From Paeniglutamicibacter antarcticus (lineage in GTDB: Bacteria > Actinomycetota > Actinomycetes > Actinomycetales > Micrococcaceae), in assembly GCF_900010755.1 (NCBI RefSeq), contig NZ_CZJT01000082.1, forward strand, positions 62,001 to 126,000: 64,000 nt of DNA, written 5' to 3'. The notes beneath the pieces were generated by a model. That model ran no database searches. It saw nothing but the letters and a program-made list of their open reading frames with translations, and was not told the DNA's origin. Positions 36,314 to 45,462 of this stretch are shown here, one piece after another. The translations under genes were made by a program, and so were the position numbers. How positions within the stretch are numbered: the first letter of the stretch is position 1; each line of letters begins with the position of its first letter.

Positions 36314-37468
36314 GTGGCCATTTCTCATGAACTTTCATTGGGTCTTATCGCAACTTCGCACAAGGTGGATGAACACCGGTTGCCGATCCACCCGGCACAT
36401 TTTGAACGCATCGACGAGCATCTCCGTCGCCGAATCATGATTGAATCCGGCTACGGCAAGTCTTTCGGATTCGACGACGAGCAGCTGGCGCCGTTCGTCG
36501 GGAAGATCGGCTCGCGCAGCGAAGTCTTCGCACAATCGGACATCCTCTTGTTGCCGAAGCCGCAGGTGGCGGACTTGGAAGAAATGCGCGAAGGGCAAAC
36601 GCTGTGGGGCTGGCCGCACTGCGTCCAGGACAGGGCGATCACGCAGCTGGCCATCGACAAGAAACTGACACTGATCGCCTTCGAGGCGATGAACCACTGG
36701 GGCACCGATGGCAGCTTCGGACTTCACGTCTTCCACAAGAACAACGAGATTGCCGGCTATGCATCGGTCATCCACGCGCTCCAGCTGTGCGGTTCCACCG
36801 GTGACTACGGGCGCAAGCTCAGCGCCGTGGTCATCGGCTTCGGTGCGACTGCCCGCGGCGCCGTCACCGCGCTGCGCGCCCACGGCATCCACGACATACG
36901 GGTTCTCACCAATCGATCGGTCGCGGCAGTCGCCTCGCCCATCCACTCGGTGCAGATGGTGCAATTCGAACATGACGGCGGCCCGCACCTGAGCGAGGTC
37001 ATCACCGATGATGGGCGCGTGCCGTTGGCCCCGTTCCTTGCGGAGAGCGACGTGGTGGTGAACTGCACCCTTCAGGACCCCAATGCTCCGTTGATGTACC
37101 TCCGCACCGGGGAACTGGCGGCTTTCACCCCGGGGAGCATAATTGTCGATGTTTCCTGCGATGAGGGCATGGGCTTCGAATGGGCCAAACCAACCACGTT
37201 TGCCGACCCCATGTTCACAGTGGGAAAAAACATCAACTACTACGCGGTCGACCACAGCCCCTCCTACCTGTGGAACTCCGCCAGCTGGGAAATCAGTGAA
37301 GCGCTGCTGCCGTTCATTGACGACGTGCTGGGCGGCCCCCGAACATGGGAGGAGAACACGACGGTGGCCAAATCGATCGAAATCCTTGACGGCGTCATCC
37401 AGAACCCCGCTATTCTTGAGTTCCAGCACCGGACCAACGAGTACCCGCATCCGCGCGTTTCCAGCTGA
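36314..37468 (+). CDS. N5-(carboxyethyl)ornithine synthase-like / alanine dehydrogenase family enzyme
   Basis: 384 aa. GTG start at 36314 with AAGGGG eight bases upstream; a frame extension of ten codons upstream has no such site. The N-terminal catalytic domain begins GLIATSHKVDEHRLPIHPAH, and the Rossmann domain has VVIGFGATARGAVTAL. This fold is the alanine dehydrogenase/lysine-oxoglutarate reductase family. I recall close actinobacterial relatives annotated as N5-(carboxyethyl)ornithine synthase, which joins pyruvate to an ornithine or lysine side chain with NADPH. The substrate is not provable here. It is followed after 62 bases by alkB. Confidence 0.7.
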   Translation: MAISHELSLGLIATSHKVDEHRLPIHPAHFERIDEHLRRRIMIESGYGKSFGFDDEQLAPFVGKIGSRSEVFAQSDILLLPKPQVADLEEMREGQTLWGWPHCVQDRAITQLAIDKKLTLIAFEAMNHWGTDGSFGLHVFHKNNEIAGYASVIHALQLCGSTGDYGRKLSAVVIGFGATARGAVTALRAHGIHDIRVLTNRSVAAVASPIHSVQMVQFEHDGGPHLSEVITDDGRVPLAPFLAESDVVVNCTLQDPNAPLMYLRTGELAAFTPGSIIVDVSCDEGMGFEWAKPTTFADPMFTVGKNINYYAVDHSPSYLWNSASWEISEALLPFIDDVLGGPRTWEENTTVAKSIEILDGVIQNPAILEFQHRTNEYPHPRVSS

Positions 37469-37530
37469 TTGCGCATATTCGAGGATGCTGGCTAGTCGTA
37501 CAAGTGCCGCATCGATGTTGAGGAGACCCC

Positions 37531-38202
37531 TTGAGCACGCTCTTTTCGGAGAGTTTTCTTCAACGTCCACGTCGTGAGCTGGCGCCAGGGGCCGTGTGGG
37601 TCCCCGACTGGCTGAGCACCGAAGAACAGCGATGGTTGGTGGACCGGTTCCATGAGTGGGGTCGGGGTCCGGTTCCGCCACGGGCCGCTAAAATCGGTGC
37701 CGGCGAAATGTCGGTCCAGACCGTGTGTTTGGGCTGGCATTGGCAGCCTTATGCCTATTCCCGTGAAGCAACCGACGTCAACGGCAACCGCGTTCTCGAA
37801 TTCCCCGAATGGATGGTCAGGCTGGGTCGCAAGGCAATCCTTGAAGCCACCGGGGATCCGGAAGCAGCAGCTGGCTACACACCCGATACCGCCCTGGTGA
37901 ACTATTACACCGGTGATTCGAAAATGGGTATGCACCAAGACCGGGACGAGCAATCAACCCAGCCCGTGGTCTCGATCTCCATCGGTGACACCTGCCAATT
38001 CAGGTTCGGCAACACCGTGAACCGCAACAAGCCGTACCAAGACATTTCGTTGGCTTCCGGGGACCTATTCGTTTTCGGAGGACCGTCGCGGCTGGCTTAT
38101 CACGGGGTTACTAAAATCTTGCCCGGAACGGCCCCAGCAGCATGCGGCATGGCAACGGGGCGCATCAACATCACGATGCGGGTTACCGGGCTTGAGGGCT
38201 AG
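37531..38202 (+). CDS. alkB: AlkB-type alpha-ketoglutarate-dependent dioxygenase
   Basis: 223 aa. TTG start with GAGGAG upstream. Iron ligands His135 and Asp137 in GMHQDRDE and His191 in LAYHGVTKI; oxoglutarate-binding arginines lie in GRINITMRV at the C-terminus. It removes alkyl groups from DNA or RNA bases by oxidation. The stop overlaps the convergent hydrolase gene by four bases. Another alkylation-repair gene (ogt) lies 12 kb away. Confidence 0.92.
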   Translation: MSTLFSESFLQRPRRELAPGAVWVPDWLSTEEQRWLVDRFHEWGRGPVPPRAAKIGAGEMSVQTVCLGWHWQPYAYSREATDVNGNRVLEFPEWMVRLGRKAILEATGDPEAAAGYTPDTALVNYYTGDSKMGMHQDRDEQSTQPVVSISIGDTCQFRFGNTVNRNKPYQDISLASGDLFVFGGPSRLAYHGVTKILPGTAPAACGMATGRINITMRVTGLEG

Positions 38203-39191
38203 TGCGTGGAGCCCGGAAGGTTGAAGGTGGCTCGAACGGCGCGGTGATCGCTTTGCCCGGCGGGGACAACCGAATTCGAGGTGACTTCAAGACCCCGCTG
38301 CATGACGTGATCCAAGCGCATGAAACCAAAGGGCTCATTGGGCCATGTGAAACCGAACATGCCCTGGTCCTGGTTGGGTTCATCCAGCGTCTCAGTGAGA
38401 GGGACGAATGCCCTGTCGGTTGAAGTTGCATTGAAGTCACCCACTGCGATGACCGCGGGGCTCTTGTCGGAGCGCAAGGTGGAGGCCAACTGGGCCAGCA
38501 TTTCATCCCGGTTGCCGTGGTCGTTCTGCCGTGCCGAGGCTGCATGTATCGCATAGAGCCTGACACTGCCGTTTTTTGTTTCGACTTGCGTGGTCAAGGC
38601 CCGCTTCCAACCCAATCCCAAGTCAAGGGATTGTGACTGCGACAGCGGGTACTTGCTCCAGACCCCCACGGTGCCGACATCGAAATGATAAGGATATTTG
38701 GTTCGCAGCGCCGAAGTGACCCGCAGCGCGCCCCCTGCATCAAGTTCTTGCAAGGCAATGACGTCGCTACCCATGCTGGCTAGTTCCCGTGCCGATTCGA
38801 CGGCCGATCCGGATCCGGCTTTGATGTTCTGGCTGCTGACGGTCAAGGAATTTACCGTTGCTGCCGGGGCTGTCCAAGACAAGGGGATGATCGCCGCTCC
38901 AAAACCCACAAGCCAGGCGATGGCCGGAACCAAAACGAAAACGATTGCGCTGCGGCTCCTGCTGAGCAAAGCCATCAACAGCAGGACCGGTACCGCGACC
39001 CCGAACCAGGGTGCTGCATTGTCGACAAGAAGGGCGAGCCCCATGATGTCTGGAACCCTGGGATAAAAGACCAAAAGAAGCGTGGTGACGAGCGCGCCAA
39101 AAAGCACCAGGGCGCGCAACTGACGCTGTCCAAGGGACATGCGGCGGCGCCTGCCACGTTGGCTGGGGGCGTTTTCGATTAGAACTGACAT
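38199..39191 (-). CDS. Endonuclease/exonuclease/phosphatase-family membrane protein, VanJ-like
   Basis: 330 aa from ATG 39191; other in-frame ATGs lie upstream. About three membrane helices in the first 110 residues, then an outward-facing EEP domain: SSQNIKAGS, VIALQELDAGG, AVIAVGDFNAT, FMRLDHVM and GQSDHRAV, which supply the catalytic Glu, Asp, Asn and His. This layout is that of VanJ-like phosphatases acting on undecaprenyl-type lipids, although a nuclease cannot be excluded. Confidence 0.8.
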   Translation of the reverse strand: MSVLIENAPSQRGRRRRMSLGQRQLRALVLFGALVTTLLLVFYPRVPDIMGLALLVDNAAPWFGVAVPVLLLMALLSRSRSAIVFVLVPAIAWLVGFGAAIIPLSWTAPAATVNSLTVSSQNIKAGSGSAVESARELASMGSDVIALQELDAGGALRVTSALRTKYPYHFDVGTVGVWSKYPLSQSQSLDLGLGWKRALTTQVETKNGSVRLYAIHAASARQNDHGNRDEMLAQLASTLRSDKSPAVIAVGDFNATSTDRAFVPLTETLDEPNQDQGMFGFTWPNEPFGFMRLDHVMQRGLEVTSNSVVPAGQSDHRAVRATFNLPGSTH

Positions 39192-39465
39192 CGCCATCAA
39201 GCGTGCCATATGGAACTGGAACAAATCTGGGAAAACGACTCTGTGGAAGGCCGGACTTCGGGGAATCGTGGATCTATTTTGGCCTCATTGCGGGAGCGGA
39301 GCTCCGAAGAATCACCAAAGCACTGGTCGTCCCGGGATTTGACGTTCGGCTATCGACTCTGGCAGTACTAAGTGCCATTCTGTGAATAAGAACATTCTTA
39401 GCCACCGGCCGTTTGCGCGAATCTGGAAATGGATTGGTGACCTCGTCTTGCAGGAGGAATCCGTC

Positions 39466-40719
39466 ATGTCCGGTGCCGTTGAAGAAGGTTCTGCGGAAGC
39501 AAGCAGTTCGGGAACCGCCGTGATTGGCGGGGGACTTGCAGCAGCCCACTTGGTTCATGAGCTTCGCGGGGGTGGCTACGGGAAACCCATCACCATCGTT
39601 GGCGATGAGCCAACCATTCCCTACGAGCGGCCTCCACTCTCCAAGGAATTCCTCCAGGGAAACAAGGACATCGTCGATTTCCAGCCTTTCCCCGAAGAAT
39701 GGTATGCCGCGAACAATATTCAATTGCGGCTCGGGACCAGTGCAACGTCCATCGACGTCGCCGGCAAGAGCGTTGCACTTTCCGACAACATGTCGATCTC
39801 TTATGAAACCCTTGTCATGGCCACCGGCTGCCGCTCACGCATTGGAGGGCGTGCCGCAAATATGAGCGGCTGGGATCTTCCCGGAGTGCACACATTGCGC
39901 TCACTGGAGGATTCCCAGAAACTCAAGGACGGGTTCACCCCTGGCAAGCAGCTAGTGGTGATCGGAGCCGGATGGATTGGGATGGAAGTTGCAGCTTCGG
40001 CGCGGGCCGCTGGAGTCGAGGTCACTGTGCTGACTCCTGATGAAGTGCCCCTGTTGGTACCGATGGGCGCGGAGTTCGGCGCCCATATTGCCCGGCTGCA
40101 TCTGGATCATGGCGTCCAATTCCGTTTCGGCACCAGGGTTGAGGGAATCACGCTGGATCCTGAAGTCGGCCTCCAAGTGATGACGCAAACCGGGGGCGTA
40201 GCGGCTGACCTGGTGCTCTTGGCTATCGGTGCAGTCCCTAACAATGAACTTGCTGAGCGTGCAGGACTCCAGGTCGGCACGGGCGTTCTGGTTGATGCCC
40301 AGCTGCGCAGCAGCGATCCGAACATTTTGGCGATTGGTGATATCGCTGAAGCCTTCAACACCACTCTCGGACGATCCCTGCGGGTTGAACACTGGGACAA
40401 CGCAATTCGCCAAGGGAAACTTGCCGCCTCAACCATCCTTGGCGGCAGCGAATCCTATGACTGGCTCCCGTATTTCTTCACCGACCAATTCGATTTGGGC
40501 ATGGAATATGTCGGGGACCGGGCCACGGACGATGAGGTCATCGTGCGGGGCGCCATGGCGGACGGTGGGTTCATTGTCTTCTGGACGCGTCACGGAGTGG
40601 TTACCGCCGCCATGAACGTCAATATCTGGGACGTCAACGACGCCTTGCGTGGTGTTACCGGGAAGAAAATCGCTGCCGAAAGACTCGCCGACACCTCGTT
40701 GGATCTCAATACCTTGTAG
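39466..40719 (+). CDS. FAD-dependent NAD(P)H oxidoreductase (ferredoxin/rubredoxin reductase type)
   Basis: 417 aa from ATG 39466, with AGGAGG upstream. FAD motif AVIGGGLAAAHLVHELR, NAD(P) motif VVIGAGWIGMEVAASARAAG and the late FAD motif NILAIGDIAEA. The C-terminal Reductase_C part (WLPYFFTDQFDLGMEYVG) is typical of ferredoxin reductases of oxygenase systems. No ferredoxin or oxygenase gene is near, so its partner is elsewhere. Confidence 0.9.
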   Translation: MSGAVEEGSAEASSSGTAVIGGGLAAAHLVHELRGGGYGKPITIVGDEPTIPYERPPLSKEFLQGNKDIVDFQPFPEEWYAANNIQLRLGTSATSIDVAGKSVALSDNMSISYETLVMATGCRSRIGGRAANMSGWDLPGVHTLRSLEDSQKLKDGFTPGKQLVVIGAGWIGMEVAASARAAGVEVTVLTPDEVPLLVPMGAEFGAHIARLHLDHGVQFRFGTRVEGITLDPEVGLQVMTQTGGVAADLVLLAIGAVPNNELAERAGLQVGTGVLVDAQLRSSDPNILAIGDIAEAFNTTLGRSLRVEHWDNAIRQGKLAASTILGGSESYDWLPYFFTDQFDLGMEYVGDRATDDEVIVRGAMADGGFIVFWTRHGVVTAAMNVNIWDVNDALRGVTGKKIAAERLADTSLDLNTL

Positions 40720-40937
40720 TGCCCAGTTCGGGCTGCCGCAGACCATGGCTTCTCGATGTGCCGCTGTGCCGCAGGCAGCACTGCACGATGACGCGAAGCA
40801 GGGTGTGCTGTGGGTTTTTCCGTGTGTGCGCTCACGTTCCTGACGCTGCAACAAGCCAAACCCGTAGGCTGTTATGAGGTGCCGGGAAAACATCAATGGC
40901 ACCAATGACACATTGCAGAATCTTTGAAAAGGCCCCA

Positions 40938-42173
40938 GTGAATCCTGAAGTCGCCACACCAGGCAAAAAGCCGAAAACACGATCCACACAGTTATCGGGC
41001 AGAACCTTGTTCTTGGCCGTGGTGGCACTTGCACTAGGTGGCTTTGGCATCGGAACCACCGAATTCACGATCATGGGTTTGCTGCAGGAAGGCGCCGCAG
41101 ATCTAGGGGTCAGCAACCCCCAGATGGGCCTGTTGATTTCGGCTTATGCTCTGGGCGTTGTCGTTGGCGCACCTGTTCTGACGGCGCTTGGTGCCAAGGT
41201 CGCCCGCAAGACCATGGTGCTGTGGCTCATGGCCTTCTTTACCCTTGCCAACCTCAGCTCGTTGATTGCACCGAGCTATGAATGGATGGTCTTCACGCGC
41301 TTCCTTGCGGGGCTCCCGCACGGTGCATACTTCGGGATTGCGGCGATCCTGGCCGGGACCTTGGTTCCTGCCTCGATGCGCGGACGAGCGATCGCCTGGG
41401 TCATGATGGGCCTTGCCGTGGCCAATGTGCTCGGCGTTCCTGTGGTGACATTCCTGGGACAGAACTACGGATGGCGTTGGATGTTCGGCATCGTTGGCCT
41501 TGTGGGGGCGTTGACGTGGGTGGCCATCCGCTTGTTCGTTCCGTATGCGCCGGCCCATGAAGGTGCAAGCATCCGCAGGGAACTTACCGCCTTGCGCAAC
41601 GGACAGGTCTGGATGGCCATGCTCACCGGCATCGTCGGATTCGGCGGGTTCTTTGCTGTGTACTCCTACATCAGCCCGATCCTGACCGGGGTGACGGGCC
41701 TGGACATCAGGACCGTCCCGCTGGTCCTGGGTATCTACGGAATCGGCATGGTTGCCGGGTCCATGGTCGGTGGACGCCTTGCCGACTGGTCGGTGCACGG
41801 GGCAATCTACGTATCCATGACCATGATGGTCGTGTTCATGTTGCTCTTCGGGCTGTTTTCCAGCTTCGTGGTGCCGACGCTGATCATCATGTTCGTCCTT
41901 GGAGCCACCGGTTCCTTGTTGGTTCCGGGGCTTCAAGCACTTTTGATGGATTCGGCTCCGCATGCCCAGTCATTGGCGGCGTCCTTGAACCACTCTGCAC
42001 TGAACGTTGCGAACGCCTTGGGCGCCGCGCTTGGTGCCGCTGTCATCGCTTCGGGTCTTGGCTACCGTGCTCCGTCATTCCTGGGAGCCGGGCTTGCCGT
42101 GCTTGGGCTAGGTTTGGCCTTGCTGACCGGATGGCGCGCGAAGCGAATCGAAGCAGGTTCCTCGAAGGGCTAA
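40938..42173 (+). CDS. MFS transporter (DHA1, AraJ-type)
   Basis: 411 aa from GTG 40938 (GAAAAGG five bases upstream); ATG 40896 is an alternative. Twelve membrane helices. N-terminal pattern ALGGFGIGTTEFTIMGLL and GLPHGAYFGIAAILAG are typical of DHA1 sugar/drug efflux proteins. The end lies four bases from the convergent TetR gene, which may control it. Confidence 0.88.
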   Translation: MNPEVATPGKKPKTRSTQLSGRTLFLAVVALALGGFGIGTTEFTIMGLLQEGAADLGVSNPQMGLLISAYALGVVVGAPVLTALGAKVARKTMVLWLMAFFTLANLSSLIAPSYEWMVFTRFLAGLPHGAYFGIAAILAGTLVPASMRGRAIAWVMMGLAVANVLGVPVVTFLGQNYGWRWMFGIVGLVGALTWVAIRLFVPYAPAHEGASIRRELTALRNGQVWMAMLTGIVGFGGFFAVYSYISPILTGVTGLDIRTVPLVLGIYGIGMVAGSMVGGRLADWSVHGAIYVSMTMMVVFMLLFGLFSSFVVPTLIIMFVLGATGSLLVPGLQALLMDSAPHAQSLAASLNHSALNVANALGAALGAAVIASGLGYRAPSFLGAGLAVLGLGLALLTGWRAKRIEAGSSKG

Positions 42174-42176
42174 GGC

Positions 42177-42782
42177 TTATTGGTCGGCGTTGCGCTGTTC
42201 AGCGGACATCGCCATAAAAGTTCGTATCTGTTCCAAGAAGACTGCCATTGTTCCCGCGACATCTACGCTCGGGTCAACGAGCCACTGGAGTTGTAACCCA
42301 TCGGCCATGGCCAATGAGGACCTGGTCATGATGCGGAAATAGGAAAGTTCTTCATCGCTCGGTGTTGGACGGGTCTGGAAGTAGGACTCCTCAGCAATTT
42401 CCAAGATGTGCTCGTAGCGTTCCTTGAAGTATGCTGCGGCGGGATGCTCCGGATCCACTGCGGCTGCGGCCATGGTGACGTACAGGGCAACAAGCCCTGG
42501 TTCTTCGCCGTTTCTGCCGAGGATTTCCAGGAATTTGTCTTGTTGCTTTACATCGTCTCCGGTTACCTCATCCCGAAGATCCCGCTTGCGCAGAATCTGG
42601 ACAAGTAGGTCTTCTTTTGAATCGAAGTAATGCATGACGCCCGCGAGGGATAAGTTGCAAAGGTGTGCCACCTTGCGTAACGAAGTGCCGCGGTAGCCTT
42701 CTTTGCCGAAGACCTCCAGCGCTATGTCGAGAATTTCGGCCCGCTTAGCGATGCCTTTTGCGTATGAACCACGTGTTGCCAT
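42177..42782 (-). CDS. TetR-family regulator
   Basis: 201 aa from ATG 42782. HTH at about residues 15-55: EILDIALEVFGKEGYRGTSL and LSLAGVMHYFDSKEDLL. The ligand domain matches the TetR_C group found with BetI-like proteins. Convergent with the MFS gene (3-base gap). Direct repeats lie just upstream of its start. Confidence 0.88.
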   Translation of the reverse strand: MATRGSYAKGIAKRAEILDIALEVFGKEGYRGTSLRKVAHLCNLSLAGVMHYFDSKEDLLVQILRKRDLRDEVTGDDVKQQDKFLEILGRNGEEPGLVALYVTMAAAAVDPEHPAAAYFKERYEHILEIAEESYFQTRPTPSDEELSYFRIMTRSSLAMADGLQLQWLVDPSVDVAGTMAVFLEQIRTFMAMSAEQRNADQ

Positions 42783-42803
42783 GTTGATAGAGTAGCGACA
42801 TTT

Positions 42804-42820
42804 TTCACTATCGTTCACTA
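42804..42820. promoter_or_regulatory. Direct repeats TTCACTA upstream of the TetR gene
   Basis: TTCACTA occurs twice with a period of ten bases, one helical turn, 22 bases upstream of the TetR start. A possible operator half-site pair for autoregulation. Confidence 0.35.
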
Positions 42821-43303
42821 ACCCGACAACCATAGGTTTTGGACCGGATTTTTGTCATGGCGGTTGCTTGACGAATGCGGTGAGCCAGTGGTGTTAAACC
42901 GGAGGATTTGCGGCGCTTGCACCGAAGGGGATTGCGGTGCACAACGATTGCTGTCCCGCCTCACTCCAAACACGTTGCTGAAATGGGGCGTTGGCCGCAA
43001 GGCAAGCTCGACAAGACATGAATCGAGGCGGGTCAATCAGGGGGAAACCGGACAGTGGCTGGGGCCATTCGTGCCTTGGCTGCGATACTTCGAACATCGG
43101 CAAGTCGATGGTGATGCACTTCACAGCGCCCTGTTTGGGGTTCGAATTGCCCGTAAATTAGGGAAATTTGCCACCTGGCCTTGTGTTCGGATGAGGTTTT
43201 TGATTGCTTGCCCGATTCTCGATTCGCGTTCCGGGGTGCTGGTGCTGTAGATTATTATCTCGGTTCAGCAGTCCTTCGGGAAAGCGAGAAACCAACCCGT
43301 TTC
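42821..43303. other. Gap of about 480 bases without a supported gene
   Basis: Open frames of 60-130 codons exist on both strands, but none has a ribosome site, a recognisable motif or normal amino-acid balance. The stretch may contain the promoter of the tRNA-Ala gene that follows. I see no repeat or insertion sequence. Confidence 0.5.
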
Positions 43304-43376
43304 GGGGGTATGGCGCAGTTGGTAGCGCGTCTGCATGGCATGCAGAAGGTCAGGGGTTCGAATCCCCTTACCTCCA
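43304..43376 (+). tRNA. tRNA-Ala (anticodon GGC)
   Basis: 73 bases. The acceptor stem GGGGGTA pairs with TACCTCC, the D arm is GCGC-AGTTGGTA-GCGC, the anticodon stem TCTGC/GCAGA encloses ATGGCAT with anticodon GGC (reads GCC, alanine), and the T arm is AGGGG-TTCGAAT-CCCCT. CCA is not encoded. Confidence 0.95.
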
Positions 43377-43383
43377 CGAAATC

Positions 43384-43414
43384 GAATAAGGCTCCGCAAT
43401 GCGGGGCCTCATTC
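43384..43414 (+). terminator. Terminator after tRNA-Ala(GGC)
   Basis: GGCTCCGC-AAT-GCGGGGCC hairpin extended by GAAT/ATTC, then GTTT. Starts eight bases after the tRNA. Confidence 0.65.
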
Positions 43415-43466
43415 GTTTAACCTCCAAACTTCGGCCCTATGGAGTTTGGGCTTAACCAGGTGTGGA

Positions 43467-43826
43467 TCAGTGTGGATCCGAAACACAAAAGATGTTTCCG
43501 TGGGGATCGTGCAGGACATCCCAGGCGAACCCGTCAATGTTTTGCTGGGAAACGAGTGATGCCCCGCCAGCGATGAACTTGGCGACTGCAGGTTCCCGCC
43601 CGCCTTCTGCCGCTGTAGCCACCAGGTCAAGATGGACCCTGTTCTTCCCCTGGGTTGGATCTGGAACAAGTTGGAAGGCCAGAGGCACCGGCAAGGCGGG
43701 AGCTTTCAAAATACAGAAGTAGCCGTCGTTTTCCTCGACGATTTCTCCGCCGAGTTGTTCGGACCACCACTGTGAAAGCTCGAGTGCATTGCTCGTGTCA
43801 AAGGTAATCATTCCCAGCTCAGGCAT
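43467..43826 (-). CDS. VOC-family (glyoxalase/bleomycin-resistance fold) protein
   Basis: 119 aa from ATG 43826, with GGAGG nine bases upstream. Two beta-alpha-beta-beta-beta modules: the first starts GMITFDTSNALELSQWWSEQLGG, and the second ends with WDVLHDPHGNIFCVSD, a typical VOC ending. Metal-site residues (His in NRVHLDLVA, Glu/Asp near the end) are partly kept. The substrate is unknown. Confidence 0.85.
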   Translation of the reverse strand: MPELGMITFDTSNALELSQWWSEQLGGEIVEENDGYFCILKAPALPVPLAFQLVPDPTQGKNRVHLDLVATAAEGGREPAVAKFIAGGASLVSQQNIDGFAWDVLHDPHGNIFCVSDPH

Positions 43827-43970
43827 ATGCGAATTCCTCCAGGCAGCGTTGAGGCGCCGAACGGCACCGTAGGACCCGACAATATTGGCCACGGCCGCCC
43901 CGGGTCAAGGGAAATCCTTGTTCCGGTGATTGGCGCGGATCCCGGGATCCGACTGGTGCATTATTGAATC

Positions 43971-44783
43971 ATGAGTGTGCAGCCCCTGGCCTTTATCCCC
44001 GAACACGACCTCACGGTTCCGGCAAGCGTCCTGGCCCTGGCCCCCGGCGAAAGTATCCGCGCGGTGTGGGTCAACGGGGTGGGTGGCGTGACGTTCAGGG
44101 TGGGGGCAGGAACCCCTTCCGAACGCTATGTGAAGTACGCTGCCACTGGCACACCGGATAGCGATTTTGCCCATGAAGCCGCTTGCCTGGCTTGGGTTGG
44201 CCAATTCGCCTGTGTGCCGACGGTGTTGGAACAAGCGCAGGATGCAGGTGGCAGCTGGCTGGTGACCCAGGGGCTGGCTGGAAGCTCGGCGGTTGACCCG
44301 GAATGGGTTGCGCGGCCAGAGTCGGCGGCACGTGCCGTGGGGGCTGGACTGCGGGCGCTGCACGATGCGCTTCCCGTGGAACAATGCCCTTTTTCGTGGT
44401 CGGTCCTTGATAGGTTGCCGGGGTTTGAGAAACGTGTTGCGGCCGGTGAGACGCCGGTTTCATGGGGCAATGGGTACTCGCTGTACACGGTGGAACGGGC
44501 CCGGGAGAAACTGGTCAACCCGCCGTCGGTGGACAAATTGGTGGTTTGCCATGGAGACGCCTGCGCACCGAACACCTTGGTGGATACGGAGGGGAACTTC
44601 GTGGCCCATGTGGACATGGGTGCGGTGGGTGTTGCTGACCGTTGGGCGGATCTTGCAGTGGCAGCGTGGAGCACCGAGTGGAATTACGGGCCGGGTTACG
44701 AGCTATTGGTATACGAGGCATATGGCGTGGAGCCCGATGCCGAACGAATCGCTTACTACCGAATGCTCTGGGACTTGACCTGA
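43971..44783 (+). CDS. APH-type aminoglycoside/small-molecule phosphotransferase
   Basis: 270 aa. Kinase-like fold with the catalytic loop VVCHGDACAPNTLV (HGDxxxxN) and the metal-binding VDMGAVGVADRWADLAVA, which corresponds to DLGR in APH(3'). Length and layout match APH(3')-like enzymes, but antibiotic resistance is not shown; many such proteins phosphorylate unrelated small molecules. No clear ribosome site before the ATG; GTG and ATG codons nearby do not improve it. Confidence 0.8.
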   Translation: MSVQPLAFIPEHDLTVPASVLALAPGESIRAVWVNGVGGVTFRVGAGTPSERYVKYAATGTPDSDFAHEAACLAWVGQFACVPTVLEQAQDAGGSWLVTQGLAGSSAVDPEWVARPESAARAVGAGLRALHDALPVEQCPFSWSVLDRLPGFEKRVAAGETPVSWGNGYSLYTVERAREKLVNPPSVDKLVVCHGDACAPNTLVDTEGNFVAHVDMGAVGVADRWADLAVAAWSTEWNYGPGYELLVYEAYGVEPDAERIAYYRMLWDLT

Positions 44784-44800
44784 TATGCCCGACGGGGATG

Positions 44801-45223
44801 TTACGTTCGGCTCACGGAACGGTAACCGCCGGTGCCTATTACCTCGCGTAGCCACGTGACCAGCGCATCGATTCCCGGGGCGATCACTTCCCGGGGACCC
44901 ACCAGGAACACCGGCACCTTTTCGCGCATGTGCGCCGGCAAAAGGCGCAGGACACGATCCGTATCCCCGGCGCCGGTCAGCAACAATGCGGTTGGCCGGA
45001 ATGAGAAGGACGCATTAATCAAGGCCAGACCATGCATCCGGGAGAAATGCAGGGGACCCGCAAGGACAATCGCATCGCAGTAGATCAGCTCGTGGGCGGA
45101 GGAATGGGCGACATCGTGTAGTTCGCTGCGCACCTCGTAGCGGTGCAATTGTGCGGAAAGTTCCAGGGCCACGGCCTGGGAACGCGCATCGCGTTGGTAA
45201 TGGACAATGGCCACGGTATCCAT
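44801..45223 (-). CDS. Flavodoxin-fold protein of unknown function
   Basis: 140 aa with AGGAGG nine bases upstream. Alternating strands and helices as in flavodoxin: VAIVHYQ, ELHDVAHSS, ADAIVLAGPLHFSRMHG (read here as YCDAIVLAGPLHF), PTALLLTGAG and KVPVFLVGP. The N-terminal phosphate loop has no T/S-rich flavodoxin signature, so FMN binding is doubtful. I do not know its role. Confidence 0.6.
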   Translation of the reverse strand: MDTVAIVHYQRDARSQAVALELSAQLHRYEVRSELHDVAHSSAHELIYCDAIVLAGPLHFSRMHGLALINASFSFRPTALLLTGAGDTDRVLRLLPAHMREKVPVFLVGPREVIAPGIDALVTWLREVIGTGGYRSVSRT

Positions 45224-45462
45224 CGAAGATCGCCTCCTTGCTGAAGAAAACCTGGTTGCGGTGGACGAAATACCCCACCGGAAACCTGTTCACCCGGTTC
45301 CAACGTTAGGCGCGGTGCCGGTGAATTGGCTGGGAGCGGGGCACAGCCAATTCCAACGATTCGGGCACGACGGGGGCAATGACATTGTTTAGGGTTGATC
45401 CCGGGCGGACACTGGTGAACAAGGAGAGAATCGCTGTACTACTTGTGAGGGGAACAAGTGCC

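Noticed and set aside
42852..43250. 132-codon plus-strand ORF before tRNA-Ala(GGC)
   Set aside because: No ribosome site, no motif, and an equally long frame on the other strand.
43971..44783. APH-like gene as proven antibiotic resistance
   Set aside because: The fold matches, but many such kinases act on other small molecules and there is no mobile context.
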